Part shown: positions 60,532 to 64,000 of the stretch, one piece after another
How the letters are laid out: the number at the start of each line of letters is the position of its first letter
Numbering within the stretch: the first letter of the stretch is position 1
Source: Caldicellulosiruptor acetigenus
Lineage (GTDB): Bacteria > Bacillota > Thermoanaerobacteria > Caldicellulosiruptorales > Caldicellulosiruptoraceae
Length of the DNA stretch: 64,000 nucleotides
NCBI RefSeq assembly: GCF_026914305.1
Contig: NZ_CP113866.1
Location: 752,183-816,182 of the forward strand
Direction of reading: 5' to 3'
Notes under the pieces: generated by a model
What the model was told of the DNA's origin: nothing
Database searches by the model: none
What the model saw: the letters and a program-made list of their open reading frames with translations, nothing else
Position numbers and translations under genes: made by a program

Positions 60532-61407
60532 GTGAAAATAGGCTTTTATGGGGCTTCAAAAGCTGGAATTTCTCTTGCGCTTTATTTCAAAGAGCATGGG
60601 CTTGAGATTACAGGGTTTTATAACAGAACATACGAAAAAGCCATAAAAGCTTCCTACATGACAGCCACACAAGTATTTACAAACCCTGAGGAACTGGTGG
60701 ATGCTTCTGATGTGATTTTTATAGCTATTTCTGATACATTCATAGAAGAAGTTTCTAAAAACCTTTATTCGTCGCATTTGTCACAAAAAGTAATTGGGCA
60801 CTTATCAGGTGCGCTGACCTCTGATGCTATAAAAACCGAATGCAGAGGAAAATTTTCTCTTCACCCTATTCAGACGCTCAGAGGGCAGCCTGAAGATGTC
60901 CAGTTTTTGAAGGAGGCGATATTTTCTTTAGAAGGTGATGATGAAGGAAAAAAGGTTGCCAAGATAATCTTGCAGAAAATAGGGAATAAATATATAGAGC
61001 TCAAAAAAGAAGACAAAGTAGTTTATCATCTTGCAGCAACAGTTGCTTCAAATTACCTTGTGGCTCTTTTAAACTTTTCGTATTCGCTTTATAAGAAAAT
61101 TGGACTCAATGATGAGGCTATTTTTTCTATAATAAAGCCTCTTTCTTCTGCATCACTTGAAAATTTTTTAAAGGATAGGCTCAACTGTTTAACAGGACCT
61201 GCCGCAAGAGGCGATGTTTTGACACTTCAAAAACACTACAATGCTTTGCCGGATGAGAAGAAAACTACTTTTTTAGAACTTTTAAAGCTTGCGGCAGACC
61301 TGATATTTGAAAAGGGAGATAAAAGTGTCTGCGAAAAACTTCAACAATTTATAAATGTAAAAGGTGGTGAAAAAAATGAACAAGGTGACAACCAAGACGC
61401 TTTTTGA
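60532..61407 (+). CDS. DUF2520 Rossmann-fold dehydrogenase, probably in pantothenate synthesis
   Basis: 291 residues from GTG 60532 behind TGGAGGTAG. GFYGASKAGISLALYFKEHG is the NAD(P)-binding fold and ISDTFIEEVSKNLYSSHLS follows. VIGHLSGALTSDAI and FSLHPIQTLRGQPEDV are typical of the DUF2520 family. It heads the pan operon and overlaps panB, so a role as ketopantoate reductase (PanE function) is a reasonable inference but unproved. Confidence 0.75.
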   Translation: MKIGFYGASKAGISLALYFKEHGLEITGFYNRTYEKAIKASYMTATQVFTNPEELVDASDVIFIAISDTFIEEVSKNLYSSHLSQKVIGHLSGALTSDAIKTECRGKFSLHPIQTLRGQPEDVQFLKEAIFSLEGDDEGKKVAKIILQKIGNKYIELKKEDKVVYHLAATVASNYLVALLNFSYSLYKKIGLNDEAIFSIIKPLSSASLENFLKDRLNCLTGPAARGDVLTLQKHYNALPDEKKTTFLELLKLAADLIFEKGDKSVCEKLQQFINVKGGEKNEQGDNQDAF

Positions 61408-62170
61408 AAAAAAGCAAAAGGGCGAAAAGATCACCATGCTTACTGCTTACGACTATACATTCGCAAAGATATTTGATAGCTGCTCTGTGGATATCCTGCT
61501 TGTTGGTGACTCTCTCGGCATGGTGATCCTTGGCTATGACTCTACAATTCCTGTCACAATGGATGATATGGAGCACCATGTTAGGGCGGTTAGCAGAGGG
61601 GCAAAATATTCTATGGTTGTTGCTGACATGCCGTTCTTGTCATACCACACAACAGTTGAGGAAGCTGTGAAAAACGCAGGAAGGTTAATTCGTGCGGGGG
61701 CGTATGCAGTCAAGATGGAAGGCTGCGACGATGTATATGATAAAATAGAAGCTGTCATAAAAGCCCAGATACCTGTTATGGGACATTTGGGGCTGACACC
61801 CCAGTCTGTCAACATCTTTGGAGGCTATGACCTTCGAGCAAAGGAAGAAGCTGAAGCCAAAAAACTTGTGGAAGATGCTAAAAAGCTTGAGAAAGCTGGG
61901 GTATTTGCAATTGTTCTTGAAAAGGTGCCAGCTCATGTTGCAAAACAGGTTCAAGAGAGTGTAAAAGTGCCTGTAATTGGGATAGGGGCAGGACCATACT
62001 GTGATGGTCAGGTGCTTGTGTGCTATGATATGCTTGGTATGTATGAAGATTTCAAGCCGAAGTTTGTAAAAAGATATGCTGAAGTGGGGAATATAATCAA
62101 AGATGCTGTGACAAGGTACATTGAAGAGGTCAAAAAAGGAGAATTTCCAGGAAAGGAGCACAGTTACTGA
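61376..62170 (+). CDS. panB: Ketopantoate hydroxymethyltransferase
   Basis: 264 residues from ATG 61376 (AAAGGTGG upstream), overlapping the previous gene by 32 bases. [47 protein letters not shown] and [17 protein letters not shown] are PanB signatures, with the metal-binding Asp in VGDSLG. It makes ketopantoate from ketoisovalerate and methylene-tetrahydrofolate. The stop overlaps the start of panC. Confidence 0.95.
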   Translation: MNKVTTKTLFEKKQKGEKITMLTAYDYTFAKIFDSCSVDILLVGDSLGMVILGYDSTIPVTMDDMEHHVRAVSRGAKYSMVVADMPFLSYHTTVEEAVKNAGRLIRAGAYAVKMEGCDDVYDKIEAVIKAQIPVMGHLGLTPQSVNIFGGYDLRAKEEAEAKKLVEDAKKLEKAGVFAIVLEKVPAHVAKQVQESVKVPVIGIGAGPYCDGQVLVCYDMLGMYEDFKPKFVKRYAEVGNIIKDAVTRYIEEVKKGEFPGKEHSY

Positions 62171-63018
62171 TGGTTGTTGTGCAAAAAATTCAGGAGATGA
62201 AAGAGATTGTAAAAAGACTTAAAAAAGAAGGTAAATCAATAGGTTTTGTTCCAACAATGGGATATCTGCACGAAGGACATTTGAGCTTGGTAAGGCTTTC
62301 TAAACAGCAAAACGATATTACCATTATGAGCATATTTGTAAATCCTATTCAATTTGGACCAAATGAGGATTATGACAGATACCCGCGCGACTTTGAAAGA
62401 GATAAGAGCCTTGCCGAAAAAGAAGGTGTTGACTATATATTTTATCCATCGGTAAAAGAGATGTATCCCGAAGATTTTAAAACAGTTGTGTCAGTGAAGA
62501 AAATAACAGAGATAATGTGCGGCAAGTCAAGACCAGGTCATTTTGACGGTGTTGCAACAGTCGTATTAAAGCTGTTTAACATTGTAAACCCAGACAGAGC
62601 ATACTTTGGGCAAAAGGATGCCCAGCAGCTTGCTGTCATAAAGCAGATGGTAAAAGACCTAAATCTTGACGTTGAGATAATTCCATGTCCGATTGTGCGT
62701 GAACAAGATGGTCTTGCAATGAGCTCAAGAAATGTATATCTTTCTGAAGAGGAAAGAAAATCTGCAGCTGTTTTGTACAGGGCTTTGAATTTGGCAAAAG
62801 AGATGATTGAAAAAGGCGAAAAGGATGTATCAAGCATAAAAAGGGCTATGGAAGAGATGATTTTAAAAGAGAAGTACACAAAGATTGATTACATTGAGTT
62901 TGTGAACAATGAGACGTTTGAGATAATCTCAAAGGTTGAGGGAAAGGTTTTGATAGCTCTTGCCGTTTTTGTTGGAAAGGCAAGACTTATAGACAACATT
63001 GTGGTGGAGGCGAAATAG
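62170..63018 (+). CDS. panC: Pantothenate synthetase
   Basis: 282 residues from ATG 62170. [20 protein letters not shown] holds the HxGH nucleotidyl site, then [34 protein letters not shown] and the KMSKS-like region [15 protein letters not shown]. It joins pantoate and beta-alanine with ATP. Full length. panD starts 6 bases after the stop. Confidence 0.95.
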   Translation: MVVVQKIQEMKEIVKRLKKEGKSIGFVPTMGYLHEGHLSLVRLSKQQNDITIMSIFVNPIQFGPNEDYDRYPRDFERDKSLAEKEGVDYIFYPSVKEMYPEDFKTVVSVKKITEIMCGKSRPGHFDGVATVVLKLFNIVNPDRAYFGQKDAQQLAVIKQMVKDLNLDVEIIPCPIVREQDGLAMSSRNVYLSEEERKSAAVLYRALNLAKEMIEKGEKDVSSIKRAMEEMILKEKYTKIDYIEFVNNETFEIISKVEGKVLIALAVFVGKARLIDNIVVEAK

Positions 63019-63023
63019 CAAAG

Positions 63024-63410
63024 ATGTTCATTGAGGTTTTAAAGTCTAAGATTCACAGAGCAACCGTTACAGAGGCAAATCTAAACTATGTTGGTAGTAT
63101 TACAATTGATGAGGACTTGATGAAAGCAGCCGGAATATTTGAAAATGAAAAGGTGCAGGTTGTGAATATAAACAACGGCGAAAGGTTCGAAACTTATGTG
63201 ATAAAAGGTGAAAAAGGCAGTGGAACAATTTGCCTAAACGGTGCAGCAGCTCGCCTTGTGCAGGTGGGCGATAAGATAATCATAATGGCATACTGTCTTC
63301 TTACCATGGAAGAGTATTATAATCACAAGCCAAAGATTGTGTTTGTGGATGATAAAAACAAAATTGTAAGGCTTTCGGATAAAGAAGAGCAATCTGAATG
63401 TATTTGTTAA
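63024..63410 (+). CDS. panD: Aspartate 1-decarboxylase proenzyme
   Basis: 128 residues from ATG 63024. The self-cleavage site is Gly24-Ser25 in NYVGSITID, which yields the pyruvoyl cofactor. [16 protein letters not shown] and [17 protein letters not shown] are conserved. It supplies beta-alanine to PanC. Last gene of the operon. Confidence 0.95.
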   Translation: MFIEVLKSKIHRATVTEANLNYVGSITIDEDLMKAAGIFENEKVQVVNINNGERFETYVIKGEKGSGTICLNGAAARLVQVGDKIIIMAYCLLTMEEYYNHKPKIVFVDDKNKIVRLSDKEEQSECIC

Positions 63411-63425
63411 TTAATTTTGAGTTGC

Positions 63426-63470
63426 AAAGGTGGGGAGAAACAAATTTTCAATCCCCGCCTTTAATTTTTT
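63426..63470 (+). terminator. Terminator of the pan operon
   Basis: AAAGGTGGGGA and TCCCCGCCTTT arms (one G-U pair) followed by AATTTTTTAAT. Confidence 0.8.
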
Positions 63471-63533
63471 AATAAAATTTCTGGCTTTTGCATAAACTAT
63501 ATCTATTGAAGTGCTGAAATTGAAATTTTAAAA

Positions 63534-64000
63534 ATGAAGAGAAAAAATCAGCTCAAAGCTATACTTTCGATTTTAGTTATTCTAATACCTTTAATAGCCA
63601 TTTTAGGCATATCAAACTACAATAAAAATCCATATCTTATATATGTCTCAATTGATGACAGTAGGTTATATGTCTTTAAAGAAGGAATTTTGTACAAGTC
63701 ATATCCCATATCACCTGGGAAACCTTCAACTCCTACTCCAGTTGGCACATTCAAAATAATATCGAAAGACTACTGGGGTGAAGGATTTGGAGGAAGGTGG
63801 ATGGGTCTAAATGTCCGATATGGTAAATATGGTATTCATGGGACAATATATGAAAGTTATATAGGAGCTCATGTGAGCAAAGGCTGTGTCAGAATGCTGA
63901 ACAAGGATGTGAAGGAGCTCTTTTCATATATTCCTATTGGAACTACAGTAATAATTTCAGAAGGCATATATGGAGAGTTTAGAAACGGTTTTAGAACAAT
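63534..64000 (+). CDS. L,D-transpeptidase (YkuD family), cut off by window end
   Basis: 155 residues are visible from ATG 63534; the ribosome site is poor. The N-terminal membrane anchor AILSILVILIPLIAILGI is followed by the YkuD domain: PYLIYVSIDDSRLYVFKEG, PTPVGTFKIISKDYWG, GIHGT and SKGCVRMLNKDV, with the catalytic Cys and the upstream His. It makes 3-3 cross-links or attaches proteins to peptidoglycan outside the membrane. Confidence 0.85.
   Translation, partial: MKRKNQLKAILSILVILIPLIAILGISNYNKNPYLIYVSIDDSRLYVFKEGILYKSYPISPGKPSTPTPVGTFKIISKDYWGEGFGGRWMGLNVRYGKYGIHGTIYESYIGAHVSKGCVRMLNKDVKELFSYIPIGTTVIISEGIYGEFRNGFRT

Overview
The window comes from an AT-rich, thermophilic, Caldicellulosiruptor-like member of the Clostridia (Firmicutes). 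This is inference. It rests on strong Shine-Dalgarno sites, frequent TTG/GTG starts, TATAAT promoters, Firmicute-type surface proteins with SLH-like repeats, and the pan operon, ferritin and tRNA genes. The two ends look like ordinary chromosome. The left end holds the tail of a family-4 glycosidase. The right end (about 58.8-64 kb) holds tRNA-Arg and tRNA-Leu, a zinc-ribbon protein, ferritin, a DUF2520 dehydrogenase with panB-panC-panD, and a cut-off L,D-transpeptidase.

Between them lies about 57 kb of accessory DNA. It may be one genomic island or several stacked ones. A 3' fragment of tRNA-Arg at 1124-1172 matches the intact tRNA-Arg gene at 58778-58854 in the same orientation, which is the signature left by integration into a tRNA gene. 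A decayed tyrosine integrase sits beside the left fragment. Two excisionase-like genes and a tandem 11-bp repeat sit beside the intact tRNA. Inside are: a HUH Rep-like protein (1.9 kb); decayed toxin-antitoxin debris (3-5 kb); a VapBC module (5.6 kb) duplicated at 48.9 kb; a type III restriction-modification locus with an extra nuclease-like gene (6.8-13.1 kb); a ParB-like gene; Rpn-family nuclease genes; an Abi_2 HEPN gene behind a structured RNA and terminator (18.6-19.8 kb); a PIN toxin fused to what looks like its antitoxin (22.6 kb); an IS110 relic with a candidate bridge RNA (25.2-26.7 kb); a lone DruA-family gene (27-28 kb); large surface proteins (28.4-32.7 kb); a dynamin-like GTPase operon (35.2-44.6 kb) with a divergent coiled-coil/RelE-like fusion (33.3-35.0 kb); broken AbiE-type modules (45-48.6 kb); nested insertion sequences (49.7-52.5 kb); tRNA-Val; a B12-binding radical SAM gene; and an ECF S component.

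The best candidate for an undescribed system is the dynamin-like locus. Three different dynamin-family GTPases, a protein of six 21-residue FGG repeats, two accessory proteins (one with a C-terminal membrane anchor) and a divergently transcribed membrane/coiled-coil/RelE-like protein are packed together in a region otherwise full of defence genes. A membrane-acting defence role is inference only.

Two families of dispersed noncoding repeats are prominent. R1 (about 400-480 bp) carries an identical 14-base palindrome in three copies and is linked to a decayed ribbon-helix-helix antitoxin gene. R2 (about 80-220 bp) carries a TTGACA/TATAAT-type promoter and in two cases precedes a short transcript ending at a terminator. 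Two near-identical IS1182 copies in opposite orientation flank the central 38 kb.
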